A stretch of 64,000 bases of DNA from Gordonia otitidis NBRC 100426 (GCF_000248075.1 NZ_BAFB01000087.1:1-64000), one strand, 5' to 3'. Positions 47,108-58,044 are shown, counted from the first letter of the stretch. Numbers and translations: made by a program. The notes: generated from the sequence alone by a model not told the origin.

Positions 47108-47113
47108 ACAGTA
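47108..47113 (-). promoter_or_regulatory. -10 hexamer of gluABCD (leaderless)
   Basis: TACTGT on the minus strand, 8 nt before the gluA ATG. Confidence 0.45.
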
Positions 47114-47198
47114 ATGCGGCGAACCCGTGTCGGCGCGCTGAATGCCAACCTCGGCGTTGCGCGCCGGGTGACCGGGTGAGGCGATTTGCGCCGCACCG

Positions 47199-47204
47199 TA
47201 CCCT
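47199..47204 (+). promoter_or_regulatory. -10 hexamer of miaB (leaderless)
   Basis: TACCCT, 7 nt, then GTG 47212. Confidence 0.55.
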
Positions 47205-47211
47205 GGATCCA

Positions 47212-48762
47212 GTGAGTACGGAGTTGTCGGAGCGGCATGAGCTGCCCCAATCGCGGCGCAGCTATCAGGTGCGCACGTATGGCTGCCAGATGAACGTGCA
47301 TGATTCCGAGCGCATCGCGGGTCTGCTCGAAGACGCCGGGTATGTGCGCGCGGACGACGACGGCGACGCCGATCTCGTCGTGTTCAACACGTGCGCGATC
47401 CGCGAGAACGCCGACAACAAGCTGTACGGGAACCTCTCTCATCTCGCGCCGGTGAAGACCCGCCGACCAGGGATGCAGATCGCTGTCGGCGGATGTCTGG
47501 CGCAGAAGGACAAGGACACGGTGTTACGTAAGGCGCCGTGGGTAGACGTGGTGTTCGGCACGCACAACATCGGATCGCTGCCCGCGTTGCTGGACCGGGC
47601 GCGCCACAACGAGGAGGCGCAGGTCGAGATCCTCGACGCCCTCGAGGCCTTTCCCTCGACGCTGCCGGCGAAACGCGACTCCGCCTACTCGGGCTGGGTG
47701 TCGGTGTCGGTGGGCTGCAACAACACCTGCACCTTCTGCATCGTCCCGTCTCTGCGCGGTAAGGAAGTCGATCGGCGGCCGGGGGACGTGCTCGCCGAGG
47801 TCGGGGCGCTCGTGGATCAGGGCGTTCTCGAGGTGACACTGCTCGGTCAGAACGTCAACGCGTACGGCATGTCGTTCGCCGATCCCGACATGCCGCGCAA
47901 CCGCGGCGCCTTCGCCGAGCTGCTGCGCGCCTGCGGCGACATCGAGGGGCTCGAACGGGTCCGTTTCACTTCTCCGCATCCAGCCGAGTTCACCGACGAC
48001 GTGATCGACGCGATGGCGCAGACCCCCAACGTGTGCCCGCAACTGCACATGCCGTTGCAGTCGGGCTCCGACCGCATCCTGCGGGCGATGAGACGCAGCT
48101 ATCGCACCACCAAGTTCCTCGGCATCCTCGACAAGGTGCGCGATGCCATGCCGCACGCGGCGATCACCACCGACATCATCGTCGGGTTCCCCGGCGAGAC
48201 CGAGGAAGACTTCGCCGCAACACTCGACGTGGTCGAGCGCGCTCGTTTCTCGAGTGCGTTCACCTTCCAGTACTCGCCGCGACCGGGCACTCCGGCAGCA
48301 TCGATGCCCGATCAGGTTCCGCCCGAGGTGGTCAGTGAGCGTTATCAGCGACTGATCGCACTCCAGGAGCGCATCTGTCTCGCCGAGAACCGCAATCTCG
48401 TCGGTTCCGACGCCGAACTGCTGGTCGTCGCCGATTCGGGACGCAAGTCCGCCGATACCGGACGGATGACAGGGCGTTCGCGCGACGGACGACTCGTGCA
48501 CTTCCGCGCAGGCGACGCTGCCGCGAGCATCCGGCCGGGCGACGTCGTCGTCACGACGATCACCGACGCCGCACCGCATCATCTGATGGCCGATGGCGCA
48601 ATCGCGTCGCATCGGCGGACACGGGCGGGCGACGCACACGAACTCAGCCGCACGCCGACGACCGCACCGGTCGGTGTCGGTCTCGGGATGCCCGGGATCG
48701 GCCCGGTGGCCACACCTGAGGTGACCGCGACGGGGTGCGCTTCGGGTGCGTGTGGTGCATGA
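47212..48762 (+). CDS. miaB: tRNA-2-methylthio-N6-dimethylallyladenosine synthase
   Basis: MiaB is a radical-SAM enzyme with two 4Fe-4S clusters that methylthiolates i6A37 in tRNA, after MiaA adds the isopentenyl group. The 516-residue product has Cys25, Cys61 and Cys95 in the N-terminal UPF0004 domain. The radical-SAM Cys169, Cys173 and Cys176 ([13 protein letters not shown]) and a TRAM domain follow. The C-terminal tail ends Gly/Thr-rich with CASGACGA, which is not conserved. GTG 47212 is set by the leaderless -10; the frame continues upstream antisense to gluA with no similarity. miaA lies 3 kb downstream. Confidence 0.96.
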   Translation: MSTELSERHELPQSRRSYQVRTYGCQMNVHDSERIAGLLEDAGYVRADDDGDADLVVFNTCAIRENADNKLYGNLSHLAPVKTRRPGMQIAVGGCLAQKDKDTVLRKAPWVDVVFGTHNIGSLPALLDRARHNEEAQVEILDALEAFPSTLPAKRDSAYSGWVSVSVGCNNTCTFCIVPSLRGKEVDRRPGDVLAEVGALVDQGVLEVTLLGQNVNAYGMSFADPDMPRNRGAFAELLRACGDIEGLERVRFTSPHPAEFTDDVIDAMAQTPNVCPQLHMPLQSGSDRILRAMRRSYRTTKFLGILDKVRDAMPHAAITTDIIVGFPGETEEDFAATLDVVERARFSSAFTFQYSPRPGTPAASMPDQVPPEVVSERYQRLIALQERICLAENRNLVGSDAELLVVADSGRKSADTGRMTGRSRDGRLVHFRAGDAAASIRPGDVVVTTITDAAPHHLMADGAIASHRRTRAGDAHELSRTPTTAPVGVGLGMPGIGPVATPEVTATGCASGACGA

Positions 48763-48856
48763 GCGGATCACGCATCGTGACCTGCCCCGAGACACTGTGC
48801 CCTGCCGCTGCCGAGCAGCGGCGGCGCCTTGACCGACGAGAAATGAGGAGCGCGAC

Positions 48857-49573
48857 ATGAGCGATGAACCGCGCGACGACGCCACCGACGATCGGCACGA
48901 GCCGACCGAGACCGGATCATCCGGCAGCGAGTCGGCGCAGGCCGATCGGTCTGCGCAACCGGAGAGAGCGCCACAGACGGGGTCGTCCCAGCGCGCCGTC
49001 GACGTCGATTTCGCCCAGTACGCCGATGACCTCCGCAAGGCTGAACGCAAGGTCGCCGGTGAGATCGACCCGGGTGCCCGCGCACTGGTGGTCGCTGTCG
49101 CCGTGCTCGTCGCCATGGGATCGCTGCTTCTGCCGCACACCGGTTCGGCGAGCGGACTCGACGTGCTGACATCGTCCGCCGACGCCGCTGCCGAACGCGT
49201 CGCCGTGGTGTCGAAGGTATTCGTGTGGTTCCTGGTCGTGTTCGGGATCTGCGGGTCGATGCTGGCGCTGGTGACCAGACGCTGGGTCATCGCGTGGATT
49301 GCTCTGTGCGGGTGCGCGATTGGCTGTGTGGCGGGGATGTTGGCGTGGTGGTCGCGAAATACGCCGGGTGTCGGGGGAGTGATGCCACCGTCGGGCGTCG
49401 GCGCCGGCCTGATCATCGGGTGGTTGGCGTTGCTCGTGTTGACCTTCCATTGGTCGCGCGTCGTGTGGGCGCGCAGCACCTATCATCTGGCCCTCGAGGA
49501 GGAGCGTCGTCGAGAAGCGGTGGCCCGCGAGGAGGTCGCACGCAGGTTGCAGCAGCGCCCGCACGAGCGCTGA
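48857..49573 (+). CDS. Conserved four-helix membrane protein
   Basis: The 238-residue protein has an acidic, Gln/Ser-rich cytoplasmic N-terminus of about 70 residues and four predicted transmembrane helices (about 76-93, 116-135, 142-162, 178-197). It ends in a charged helical tail (LALEEERRREAVAREEVARRL). It occupies the position of Rv2732c between miaB and the DUF349 gene in M. tuberculosis. No enzymatic motif is visible. GAGGAGCG precedes ATG 48857. Confidence 0.75.
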   Translation: MSDEPRDDATDDRHEPTETGSSGSESAQADRSAQPERAPQTGSSQRAVDVDFAQYADDLRKAERKVAGEIDPGARALVVAVAVLVAMGSLLLPHTGSASGLDVLTSSADAAAERVAVVSKVFVWFLVVFGICGSMLALVTRRWVIAWIALCGCAIGCVAGMLAWWSRNTPGVGGVMPPSGVGAGLIIGWLALLVLTFHWSRVVWARSTYHLALEEERRREAVAREEVARRLQQRPHER

Positions 49574-49594
49574 GTTCCCGCGACAACGTCCGTG

Positions 49595-49632
49595 GTGAGC
49601 GGACCACACGGTAACCCGCTCTCACCGCTCAC
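49595..49632. terminator. Hairpin between convergent genes
   Basis: GTGAGCGG (49595-49602) pairs with CCGCTCAC (49625-49632) around a 22-nt loop, between the membrane-protein gene and the DUF349 gene. Confidence 0.5.
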
Positions 49633-49644
49633 AGTCGGCAGGGG

Positions 49645-51075
49645 CTACCGATCGGCGATGGCGCTCTGCGCTGCCTGTGCCCACTCACGCCACTGCGCGG
49701 CCTGCTCGCGGAGTTTCTCGGCATCGCGGTTCTTGCCACGCTCCGCGGCCTTGGCCGCCTGCTCCTCGAGTTGTGCTGCGCGGTCGGCGAATTGCGCGGC
49801 TCGTGCCTGTGCCTCGGGATCGGTGCGCTGCCACTGGGCGTCCTCGGCGTCGCGAATTCTCTTCTCCAACGCGCGGGCTCGAGCTTCGAGGCTGTGCATC
49901 TGATCGCGCGGCACCTTGCCGATCTCGTCCCACTTCTCACGGAACGTGCGGAACTCGCGGCGCGCCCCGTCGAGATCGGACGCGGGGTCGATCGACTTCT
50001 CGGCCTCGTCGAGCAGGGCGATCTTGGCTGTCGCGTTGGCGCCGAATTCGGCATCCCGCTCCGACGACGCCGCGTTGCGTGCGGCGAAGAACACGTCCTG
50101 CGCCGCCTTGAACCGCTGCCACAGCGCCTCGTCGGCGTCGCGTGGAGCCCGACCTGCCGCTTTCCACTCGGTCAGCAGCTCGCGGAAGGCACCTGCGGTA
50201 GGGCCCCAGTCGGTCGACGACGACAATGCCTCGGCTCGCTCGATGAGTTCTTCCTTGCGGGCTTTGGCCCCGGCACGCTCGCGATCGAGTTCGGCGAAGT
50301 GGGCGCCGCGTCGGCGGTTGAAGGCGTCCCGCGCCTTCGAATACCGCTTCCAGAGGGCATCGTCGGTCTTGCGGTCGATTCCCTTGATGGTCTTCCACTC
50401 GTCGAGAATCGCGCGGAGGCGGTCACCCGCGGCTTTCCACTGGGTCGATTCCGCGCCGATGGATTCGGCCTCGGTGGCCAGTTCTTCCTTGCGGGCGATG
50501 GCAGCGGCGCGTGCCTGATCGCGCTCCGCCTTCAGCGAGTCGGCGACATCGTCGGCACTGCCGACGATGACGGTCAGACGTTGCTCGATGGCCGCGACGT
50601 CGCCGATGATGCTGGCATCGGGAAGTGTGTCCAGGAGGTGTTTGGCCGCCGCCTGCGACTTGCGCGGATCCCCGGTACGCGCGGCGAGGCGCTCCTCCTG
50701 GATCTCCACCTCGGTTGCCAGATCGGTGTAGCGACGTGCGAAGTGGGCGAGGCCTTCCTCTATCGTCCCCGCTTGCCACGACCCGATCTCGCGTTCGCCG
50801 GTCGGAGTGATGAGCCACACGACCCCCGCCTCGTCGATCCGGCCGAACTCACGTGGATCGAATGCGTCGTGCTTGGTGGCGGGGACGATGGGGGCAGGCG
50901 CCGGTGTGGGCGACGCCGGTTTCGGTCCGGCACCAGGCCGCGGGCCGGGCCGCGGACCCGGTTTGGGCCCGGGCTTGGGCGCACCCGGTTTCGGGTTGGA
51001 GGGCGTGTCCTGGTGTGAATCCGCAGCGGGGCCCGACGCAGGTGTGGCCGGTCCGGTGGTCTCGTCGCTCGTCAT
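49645..51075 (-). CDS. DUF349-repeat protein
   Basis: The 476-residue protein has a Pro/Gly/Lys-rich N-terminus of about 75 residues (repeats of [10 protein letters not shown] type) and a small domain with [14 protein letters not shown]. Several DUF349 helical repeats follow, each with a Trp-x2-Ala/Thr core: [51 protein letters not shown] and [14 protein letters not shown]. The tail is coiled coil. DUF349 proteins (Rv2731 in M. tuberculosis) are thought to act in cell envelope or ribosome-associated functions; none is proven here. It is transcribed toward the membrane-protein gene. Confidence 0.85.
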   Translation of the reverse strand: MTSDETTGPATPASGPAADSHQDTPSNPKPGAPKPGPKPGPRPGPRPGAGPKPASPTPAPAPIVPATKHDAFDPREFGRIDEAGVVWLITPTGEREIGSWQAGTIEEGLAHFARRYTDLATEVEIQEERLAARTGDPRKSQAAAKHLLDTLPDASIIGDVAAIEQRLTVIVGSADDVADSLKAERDQARAAAIARKEELATEAESIGAESTQWKAAGDRLRAILDEWKTIKGIDRKTDDALWKRYSKARDAFNRRRGAHFAELDRERAGAKARKEELIERAEALSSSTDWGPTAGAFRELLTEWKAAGRAPRDADEALWQRFKAAQDVFFAARNAASSERDAEFGANATAKIALLDEAEKSIDPASDLDGARREFRTFREKWDEIGKVPRDQMHSLEARARALEKRIRDAEDAQWQRTDPEAQARAAQFADRAAQLEEQAAKAAERGKNRDAEKLREQAAQWREWAQAAQSAIADR

Positions 51076-51263
51076 GGTGTGGTCCCCTCACAGCGTCAGT
51101 GGTGCCGCGCGTCACGGCTGCCTGTCACCTCGCCCCGGTCGACTAGAGCCGGAGGCTGCAACCATTCAAGCAGGTCAGGGTTCTCGATGTGCGGCCTGCG
51201 CGACATCGCCTGAGCGAGTAGGACGCAGGCGGTGCTCAGCGCAGCGGTCGGTGCGGCGTCGGC

Positions 51264-51269
51264 TAGCGT
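51264..51269 (+). promoter_or_regulatory. -10 hexamer of the 51277 gene (leaderless)
   Basis: TAGCGT, 7 nt, then GTG 51277. Confidence 0.5.
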
Positions 51270-51276
51270 CGATGAT

Positions 51277-52008
51277 GTGCTGGCGTGCGTGGTTTTCGTC
51301 CCGAGCGCACCGCTGTTGGTTCCCGAACTCGCCGGGCCGGACGCGGTGGACACCTTCGAGGTGCGGTCGGCGGTTCGTGACGCGGGCGCACTGCTCGCCG
51401 GCCACTCTCCGCACTGGTTGGGGGTGGGCGTCGACGACGCCTTCGCCCCGGTGAGCGAGGGTGTCGCAACGTCGGGCAGCTTCGGCCGGTTCGGCGTCGA
51501 CGTTCCGGTCTCGCTCGGCACAGAACCGGCCCAGTCCGCGGGCCATATGCCGCTGTCACTGCTGATCGCCGGCTGGTTACGCGCACAGGTCGGTGCCGAG
51601 TCGGTCCGTCCTGTCGTGGTCGACGCCGAGGCGCCACCGGATGTGTGTGACGCGCTCGGCCGTCGACTCGCGGCAGACATCGACGTCGATCCTCACCCGG
51701 TCGGTGTGCTCGTCGTCGGCGACGGCGCGACTGCGCTCACGGCGAAGGCGCCGGGTGGCGGGCGACGGCAGAGTGCGGTCGCTCTCCAGGAACTCGTCGT
51801 CGACGCGATCGGGTCGGCAGATGTGGATGCCGTGCGACGTCTCGGTGTCGCCGAGTGCGCCGCGGAGGGCGTCTCGGGGCGCGCCGCGTGGCAGGTGGCC
51901 GCGGGACTCGTCGGGCACCATCCGGTGCACGCAGAACTGCAGTACGCCGACGCCCCGTTCGGGGTCGGCTACCTCGTCGCGTCCTGGACCCCGGAGAGTG
52001 CGCAATGA
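51277..52008 (+). CDS. Conserved alanine-rich protein, extradiol dioxygenase-like fold
   Basis: The 243-residue protein begins [20 protein letters not shown], reminiscent of the LigB/class III extradiol dioxygenase start. It ends [16 protein letters not shown], as in Rv2728c of mycobacteria. The usual metal-ligand His pattern of LigB is not evident, so enzymatic activity is doubtful. GTG 51277 is chosen from the leaderless hexamer rather than the longer frame. It overlaps miaA by 4 bp (ATGA). Function unknown. Confidence 0.75.
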   Translation: MLACVVFVPSAPLLVPELAGPDAVDTFEVRSAVRDAGALLAGHSPHWLGVGVDDAFAPVSEGVATSGSFGRFGVDVPVSLGTEPAQSAGHMPLSLLIAGWLRAQVGAESVRPVVVDAEAPPDVCDALGRRLAADIDVDPHPVGVLVVGDGATALTAKAPGGGRRQSAVALQELVVDAIGSADVDAVRRLGVAECAAEGVSGRAAWQVAAGLVGHHPVHAELQYADAPFGVGYLVASWTPESAQ

Positions 52009-52928
52009 GTGCGTCGGTGACACCGATCGCCGTCGTCGGCCCCACGGCGACGGGAAAGTCCGACCTCGCGCTCGACCTCGCGGAGCGTCTCGGCGGCGAG
52101 ATCGTCAACATCGACGCGATGCAGCAGTACCGCGGCATGGACATCGGTACGGCCAAGTTGCCGCGCGAAGAACGTCGAGGCATCCCGCACCATCAACTCG
52201 ACGTGCTGGACGTCACCGAATCGGCGACGGTGGCGCGGTATCAGAAGGCGGCGTCCGCCGACATCGAAAGGCTGCTCGACGCAGGTCGCACGCCTGTGAT
52301 CGTCGGCGGCTCGATGATGTACGTCCAGGGTCTGCTCGACGACTGGCGGTTCCCCGCAACCGATCCCGCGGTGCGTTCACGATTCGAAGCGATGCTCGAC
52401 GACATCGGTGTCGCGGCGCTGCATCGTCATCTGGCCTCGGTCGATCCGGCGGCGGCGGCGTCGATCCTCGACACCGATTCCCGACGCATCGTGCGCGCGT
52501 TGGAGGTCGTCGAGCTGACCGGGGAGCCGTTCGCGGCATCGGCGCCCACGATCGGCGAACCACGTTGGGGCACGAAGATACTCGCGTTGGACCGGGATAC
52601 CGCCGACCTGGATGAGCGCATCGCGCTGCGTACCCGCCTGATGTTCTCGAACGGATTGGTCGACGAGGTCGCCGCACTTGCCGAGGTGGGGCTACGCGAC
52701 GGAGTGACCGCCCGACGCGCCATCGGCTACGCACAGACCCTCGCAGCACTGGACGGCGAACACGACCTCGCGACCGCAGAGGAACTGACCTTCATCGGAA
52801 CGCGCCGCTACGTGCGCCGTCAGCGCTCGTGGTTCCGCCGCGACCACCGCATCCACTGGCTCGACGCTGCGGCGCCGGCACTCATCGACGCCGCACTCGC
52901 GGCGCTCGACCCCGACGGATGCCACTAA
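52005..52928 (+). CDS. miaA: tRNA dimethylallyltransferase
   Basis: MiaA transfers dimethylallyl to A37 of tRNAs reading UNN codons. The 307-residue product has the P-loop [13 protein letters not shown] (residues 9-21), [28 protein letters not shown] and the C-terminal [10 protein letters not shown] and [16 protein letters not shown] Met occurs where many homologues have Ser in the D-S-M-Q box (DAMQQY). It is coupled to the upstream gene and followed by dapF 21 bp later. Confidence 0.96.
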   Translation: MSASVTPIAVVGPTATGKSDLALDLAERLGGEIVNIDAMQQYRGMDIGTAKLPREERRGIPHHQLDVLDVTESATVARYQKAASADIERLLDAGRTPVIVGGSMMYVQGLLDDWRFPATDPAVRSRFEAMLDDIGVAALHRHLASVDPAAAASILDTDSRRIVRALEVVELTGEPFAASAPTIGEPRWGTKILALDRDTADLDERIALRTRLMFSNGLVDEVAALAEVGLRDGVTARRAIGYAQTLAALDGEHDLATAEELTFIGTRRYVRRQRSWFRRDHRIHWLDAAAPALIDAALAALDPDGCH

Positions 52929-52937
52929 CGGGCCACG

Positions 52938-52943
52938 TATCCT
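52938..52943 (+). promoter_or_regulatory. -10 hexamer of dapF (leaderless)
   Basis: TATCCT, 6 nt, then GTG 52950. Confidence 0.55.
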
Positions 52944-52949
52944 GAACCG

Positions 52950-53849
52950 GTGACGACGATCAGCGAGGCAGTGACCTACGTCAAGGGACACGGCACACAG
53001 AACGACTTCGTGGTGCTCACCGACCCGGCGGTCGACCTCGATCTGACCGTCGATTTCGTCGCTGCGGTCTGCGATCGGCAACGCGGTGTGGGCGCCGACG
53101 GCATGCTGCGCGTCGCGCGGGCGGTGGCACTGGTGCGCGCCGGCGTGATCGACGAGCTACCAGCCGACGTCGAACCCGACGACTGGTTCATGGACTATCG
53201 CAATGCCGACGGTTCCATCGCGGAGATGTGCGGCAACGGGGTGCGCGTGTTCGCGCACTACCTACGGGCGAGCGGACTGGTCGACTCCGACGAGTTCACC
53301 GTCGGCTCACGAGCCGGTGCGCGACCGGTGGTGGTGCATTCGTTCGACGAGCTGCACGCCGACGTCAGTGTGCAGATGGGCCCGGTCACGATGGGTGCCG
53401 ATGCCACCGTGCGCATCGGTGACGACCTCTACCCGGGAGTCGCCGTCGACGTCGGCAACCCGCATCTGGCCTGCGTGGTCCCCGACATGTCGGTGGACGA
53501 CCTCGGTGCTGTCGACTTCTCCACAGGTGTCCTGCTGCCCGACGACATGTTCCCGCACGGCGCGAACGTCGAACTGCTCACCGCACCCGACGGCGGTGCG
53601 GATCACCTGCACGCGACGATGCGTGTCTTCGAACGCGGCGTCGGGGAGACGAGGAGCTGCGGGACCGGCTTGGTCGCGGCTGCGGCGGCTGCGCTGCGCT
53701 CGCTCGACCGTGACGCGGGCGAGATGGTCATCGACGTGCCCGGAGGGCGGGCGTCGATCACTCTCGCGAACGGTCGGGCAACCCTGCGAGGACCTTCTGC
53801 TCTCGTCGCCGACGGCCGGCTGCGCGCGGGGTGGTACCGCGTCGACTGA
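52950..53849 (+). CDS. dapF: Diaminopimelate epimerase
   Basis: DapF interconverts LL- and meso-diaminopimelate with two catalytic cysteines, supplying peptidoglycan. The 299-residue product has Cys94 (AEMCGNGVR) and Cys237 (RSCGTGLVAAA), the pair used for proton exchange. GHGTQNDFVV opens the N-terminus. GTG 52950 follows the -10 hexamer. Position between miaA and hflX matches mycobacteria. Confidence 0.97.
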   Translation: MTTISEAVTYVKGHGTQNDFVVLTDPAVDLDLTVDFVAAVCDRQRGVGADGMLRVARAVALVRAGVIDELPADVEPDDWFMDYRNADGSIAEMCGNGVRVFAHYLRASGLVDSDEFTVGSRAGARPVVVHSFDELHADVSVQMGPVTMGADATVRIGDDLYPGVAVDVGNPHLACVVPDMSVDDLGAVDFSTGVLLPDDMFPHGANVELLTAPDGGADHLHATMRVFERGVGETRSCGTGLVAAAAAALRSLDRDAGEMVIDVPGGRASITLANGRATLRGPSALVADGRLRAGWYRVD

Positions 53850-53941
53850 GCATGCGGACAGCCCCGGCAGGTCCACGATCTGCGGTGCGTCGAAATATCC
53901 GCGTGCCCGAACAGGGGTGGGCGTGACACCATGGATGGTGT

Positions 53942-55504
53942 ATGACCGAAACATCACCACAGGTAAATGACCTGCACGACACCAGTCCCGTCGGCGCGAG
54001 TTCTCCCGCGATCGACCTCTTCCACGATCTGATCGATCCCGATGCCCTCCCGGCCGGTGAGCATCCGGGCGACGAACACGAGCGCGCGAACACCCCCACG
54101 GCGGGCGAACTCGCCCTGTCCGACCGCGCATCGCTGCAGCGTGTGGCGGGACTGTCCACCGAACTCACCGACGTCACCGAGGTCGAGTACCGCCAGTTGC
54201 GCCTCGAGCGCGTGGTTCTCGTCGGGGTCTGGACCGAGGGCACCGCGGCGGCGGCACGCGCGAACATGGAGGAGTTGGCCGCACTCGCCGAGACCGCCGG
54301 TTCAGCGGTCCTCGAAGCGGTGATCCAACGCCGCTCCTCGCCCGACCCCGCGACCTACATCGGTTCCGGCAAGGCTCAGGAACTGCGGGACGTGGTCGCC
54401 GACACCGGCGCCGACACCGTCATCTGCGACGGCGAGCTCACACCTGCGCAGTTGACCGCGCTGGAGAAGGTCGTCAAGGTCAAGGTGATCGATCGCACCG
54501 CGCTCATCCTCGACATCTTCGCCCAGCATGCGAGTTCCCGGGAGGGCAAGGCCCAGGTGGCCCTCGCCCAGATGGAGTACATGCTGCCGCGACTACGTGG
54601 CTGGGGCGAGTCGATGTCACGCCAGGCCGGCGGCCGCGCCGGCAGCAACGGCGGTGTGGGTCTTCGCGGTCCGGGCGAGACGAAGATCGAGACCGATCGA
54701 CGTCGAATCCGCGAACGAATGGCCAAGCTACGCCGCCAGATTCGCGAGATGCGCACCGCGCGGGTGACCAAGAGATCTGCGCGCCTGCGAGGTTCGGTCC
54801 CGCGCATCGCCGTTGCCGGGTACACCAACGCGGGCAAGTCGAGTCTGGTGAACGCGATGACCGGGTCGGGCGTGCTCGTGCAGGATGCGCTGTTCGCGAC
54901 CCTCGATCCGACGACGCGTCGCGCGACCCTCGACGACGGCCGCGAACTGGTCTTCACCGACACCGTCGGATTCGTCCGGCATCTACCGACACAGCTCGTC
55001 GAGGCGTTTCGTTCGACGCTCGAGGAGGTCGTCGACGCTGATCTCGTGCTGCACGTCGTCGACGGCAGTGATCCGTTCCCCGCCGAACAGATCACAGCGG
55101 TTCGTCGGGTGATCAACGACGTGGTGGCCGAGGAAGGGGTCGCACCGCCCCCGGAGTTGCTGGTGATCAACAAGATCGACGCGATCGACGCATCGCGACT
55201 GACCGAACTGCGCGCCATGCTCGGCGCCGGCGGCAGCACACACGGGCCCAATTCCGCAGGCGTGGTGTTCGTGTCGGCCCGCACAGGCGAGGGCTTGCCG
55301 GAGTTGTTCGAGACCGTCCGCGAGTTCGTCGGCCGCGACGACGTCGAACTCGTCGTCGACATTCCGTTCACCCGTGGCGATCTGGTGTCGCGGATCCACC
55401 GGGAGGGCGAGGTGCTGTCCACAGACCACAGCACCGAGGGCACTCGGATGCGTGTCCGTGTGCCCTCGGCGCTGGCGGGTGAGTTGGCCTCGCTGGCCGA
55501 GTAG
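53942..55504 (+). CDS. hflX: Ribosome-associated GTPase HflX
   Basis: HflX splits stalled or hibernating 70S ribosomes. The 520-residue product has an N-terminal HflX domain (TYIGSGKAQEL; RTALILDIFAQHA), a Gly-rich linker (GGRAGSNGGVGLRGPGETKIE) and coiled coil. The G domain follows: GYTNAGKSSL, DPTTRRATL, DTVGFVRHLP and NKID. The first 75 residues are an acidic actinobacterial extension. ATG 53942 is preceded by no strong ribosome binding site. It converges on ptsH with a 2-bp gap. Confidence 0.95.
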   Translation: MTETSPQVNDLHDTSPVGASSPAIDLFHDLIDPDALPAGEHPGDEHERANTPTAGELALSDRASLQRVAGLSTELTDVTEVEYRQLRLERVVLVGVWTEGTAAAARANMEELAALAETAGSAVLEAVIQRRSSPDPATYIGSGKAQELRDVVADTGADTVICDGELTPAQLTALEKVVKVKVIDRTALILDIFAQHASSREGKAQVALAQMEYMLPRLRGWGESMSRQAGGRAGSNGGVGLRGPGETKIETDRRRIRERMAKLRRQIREMRTARVTKRSARLRGSVPRIAVAGYTNAGKSSLVNAMTGSGVLVQDALFATLDPTTRRATLDDGRELVFTDTVGFVRHLPTQLVEAFRSTLEEVVDADLVLHVVDGSDPFPAEQITAVRRVINDVVAEEGVAPPPELLVINKIDAIDASRLTELRAMLGAGGSTHGPNSAGVVFVSARTGEGLPELFETVREFVGRDDVELVVDIPFTRGDLVSRIHREGEVLSTDHSTEGTRMRVRVPSALAGELASLAE

Positions 55505-55506
55505 TG

Positions 55507-55767
55507 CTACTCGGCGTCGAGGTCGGCCGCGACGAGCTTCGCGATCGCGTCGAGCGTCGCCTGATCGTCGGATTCGACCACGACAGCAGTGCCCTTCTCG
55601 GCGCCGAGCGTCATGATCATCAACGCTGAACCGGCGTCGACAGGTTCGCCGCCGACGATCGAGAGCGTGACGGGTGTACCCGCGTCGGCGACGGCCTCGG
55701 CGATGATGGTTGCGGGCCGCGCGTGCAGTCCGACGGCTGATCCGACCTCGACGGTGGTGCTTGGCAT
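55507..55767 (-). CDS. ptsH: Phosphocarrier protein HPr
   Basis: HPr carries phosphate from enzyme I to the sugar-specific EIIA. The 86-residue product has His15 in VGLHARPAT and a serine at the Ser46-equivalent position (AGSALMIMTLG). AAAGGAG precedes ATG 55767. It is the last gene of fruR-fruK-fruA-ptsH, which with the divergent ptsI gives a complete phosphorelay. Confidence 0.95.
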   Translation of the reverse strand: MPSTTVEVGSAVGLHARPATIIAEAVADAGTPVTLSIVGGEPVDAGSALMIMTLGAEKGTAVVVESDDQATLDAIAKLVAADLDAE

Positions 55768-55832
55768 GAGGTGCTCCTTTGCAGGTGTTCTCGGGTGATG
55801 ACTGAGTAGTGGTTGACGAGTGCGGATGAGGA

Positions 55833-57923
55833 TCAGGCTGTGACGGTCTCGAGCTGGGGTGCTGCCGAGCGCTCGGTGTGCGACTTGCCGAACTGCTTGG
55901 CGGCCACGACACAGACCGTGCCGAGCACCGTACCCGCAGCAAGCGCTGCGAGGAAGAGCAGCCAGTGGTTCATCGTGAAGAAGACGAAGATGCCGCCGTG
56001 CGGGGCACGTTGTGTGACACCGAACGCCATGATCAGTGCGCCCGCGAGTGCGCCACCGGCCATCATCGACGGGATCACGCGGACCGGGTCCTTGGCGGCG
56101 AACGGAATGGCTCCCTCGGAGATGAACGCTGCGCCGAGGAACCATGCGGCCTTGCCGTTCTCACGCTCGGGGTCGGTGAACAGACCGGGACGCACGACGG
56201 TGGCCAACGCCATCGCCAGCGGCGGGACCATTCCCGCACACATCACGGCAGCCATGATCTCGAGCTGCGGCGTGTCGCCGATCGCGAGGCCCGTGGTGGC
56301 GAACAGGTAGGCGGCCTTGTTGACCGGCCCGCCGAGGTCGAAGCACATCATCAGGCCCAGGACGATGCCGAGCACGATCTTGGAGCTGCCGTTCATGCTG
56401 TTGAGGCCATCGGTGAGCTGAGTGGTGACCCAGGCCAGCGGCTTACCGAGGAGCATGAACATCAAGCCACCGACGATGAGGCTGCCGAACAACGGGATGA
56501 TGATCACAGGTTGTAGCCCCTTTGCCCACTGCGGCAACGGAAGTCGCGAGATCGCGAGGCACACTGCGCCGGCGATCAGGCCGCCGATCAGGCCACCGAT
56601 GAAGCTGGCGCCCACCGCAACCGAGACCAGACCGGCCACGAAACCGGGTGCGATACCGGGACGGTCGGCGATCGCGAAGGAGATGTAACCGGCGAGCACC
56701 GGCACCAGCATGCTCATGGCGAGGGCGCCTATCGCGAAACTGACGCCGCCGAGATACTGACCGAGTCCGCCCGCGGGCAGATCCCACAGACTGTTGTGCA
56801 GCGCGATGTAGGCGCCGTCGGAGAGCGTCTTGCTCGAATCGAGCGTCTTGTTGGCGATCTGGTAGCCGGCCAGCAGGAACCCGAGCGCGATCAGCAGTCC
56901 GCCCGCTGCGACGAACGGGATCATGTAACTGACACCGGTCATCAGTGCCTGCTGGATCTTCTTACCGAGCGACAGACTCGACGACGAGCCCTCGCCGGTT
57001 GTGCCGTCGTCGGCCGCGCCCTCGACGCGCGAGGCGTGTGGATTGTGCGAGGCCTCGACCGCTTCGGCGATCATCGCGTCGGGTTCGTTGATCGCACGCT
57101 TGACCCCGGACTCGATCACAGGCTTGCCGTGGAAGCGGCTCTTGCCCTTCACGCCGACGTCGGTGGCGAAGATGACCGCGTCGGCACCGGCGATGACGTC
57201 CGGTGTGAACGGGGTGCTACCCGAGGAACCCTGGGGTTCGACGTGGAAGTCGACGCCCGCGCGCTCTGCTGCGTACTTGAGCGCGTCCGCTGCCATGTAG
57301 GTGTGCGCGATTCCGGTGGGACAGGCGGTGATCGCCACGATCGAGGGACGCTTCTGCGCACCGGAGCCCGAGGTCGGGGCGGCGGCCGCGGTGACGCCCG
57401 TCGTCGCGGAGGCCGTACCTGCGGCGGCACTCGCGGAGCCGGGGGTTGCGGATGCCGTGGCGGCGGGGGCCGGATTGATGGCTTCGTCCACGAGCTCGAC
57501 GACGCGCTCATCACTGGGGGCCTCACGGAGCGCCGCCACGAAGTCGGGCCGTACGAGTGCACGAGCGAGTGAACTCAGCAACTTCATGTGGTCGGCTGCC
57601 GCGCCCTCGGGTGCGGCGATCAGGAAGACCAGATCCGCAGGACCGTCGGGAGCGCCGAAGTCGACCTTGTTCGCCAGTCGGGCGAACGCGAGGCTCGCGG
57701 TGGCGACCGATGCGGCGCGGGCGTGGGGGATCGCGATGCCGCCGGGCAGTCCCGTTGCCGATTTGGCTTCACGGGCGAGTGCCGCGCGGGCGAGCTCCGA
57801 CGGATCGGTCGTGCGCCCGGCGTCGCCGAGGTCCTCGGCAAGGAACGTGATGACGGCGGCGGGATCATTGCCCGCGTCGACATCGAGATTCACCGTGTTG
57901 ACGGTGATGATCTTGTCGGACAT
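55833..57923 (-). CDS. fruA: PTS fructose transporter EIIABC
   Basis: The 696-residue fusion has EIIA (His67 in GGIAIPHARA), an Ala/Ser/Thr-rich linker (about 150-190), EIIB (Cys201 in ITACPTGIAHTYMAADAL) and EIIC. EIIC has about nine helices (GVSYMIPFVAAGGLLIALGF; CFDLGGPVNKAAYLF). It imports fructose as fructose-1-phosphate. ATG 57923 with AAGGAAA upstream is chosen; the frame is open 390 nt further as Arg/Pro/Thr-rich noise. The EIIABC order in one chain is the actinobacterial form. Confidence 0.95.
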   Translation of the reverse strand: MSDKIITVNTVNLDVDAGNDPAAVITFLAEDLGDAGRTTDPSELARAALAREAKSATGLPGGIAIPHARAASVATASLAFARLANKVDFGAPDGPADLVFLIAAPEGAAADHMKLLSSLARALVRPDFVAALREAPSDERVVELVDEAINPAPAATASATPGSASAAAGTASATTGVTAAAAPTSGSGAQKRPSIVAITACPTGIAHTYMAADALKYAAERAGVDFHVEPQGSSGSTPFTPDVIAGADAVIFATDVGVKGKSRFHGKPVIESGVKRAINEPDAMIAEAVEASHNPHASRVEGAADDGTTGEGSSSSLSLGKKIQQALMTGVSYMIPFVAAGGLLIALGFLLAGYQIANKTLDSSKTLSDGAYIALHNSLWDLPAGGLGQYLGGVSFAIGALAMSMLVPVLAGYISFAIADRPGIAPGFVAGLVSVAVGASFIGGLIGGLIAGAVCLAISRLPLPQWAKGLQPVIIIPLFGSLIVGGLMFMLLGKPLAWVTTQLTDGLNSMNGSSKIVLGIVLGLMMCFDLGGPVNKAAYLFATTGLAIGDTPQLEIMAAVMCAGMVPPLAMALATVVRPGLFTDPERENGKAAWFLGAAFISEGAIPFAAKDPVRVIPSMMAGGALAGALIMAFGVTQRAPHGGIFVFFTMNHWLLFLAALAAGTVLGTVCVVAAKQFGKSHTERSAAPQLETVTA

Positions 57924-58044
57924 TGGATTTCCTTCGATCTTTCTGTGGGTCCGGTGACGAGTCGTTCCGGTGTTGGTCGGGGAGTCGGTCGTTGTTGTGG
58001 TCGTGGGGTCGAGGTCGCCCGACCCGCGATGGGTGAGGGCGGTG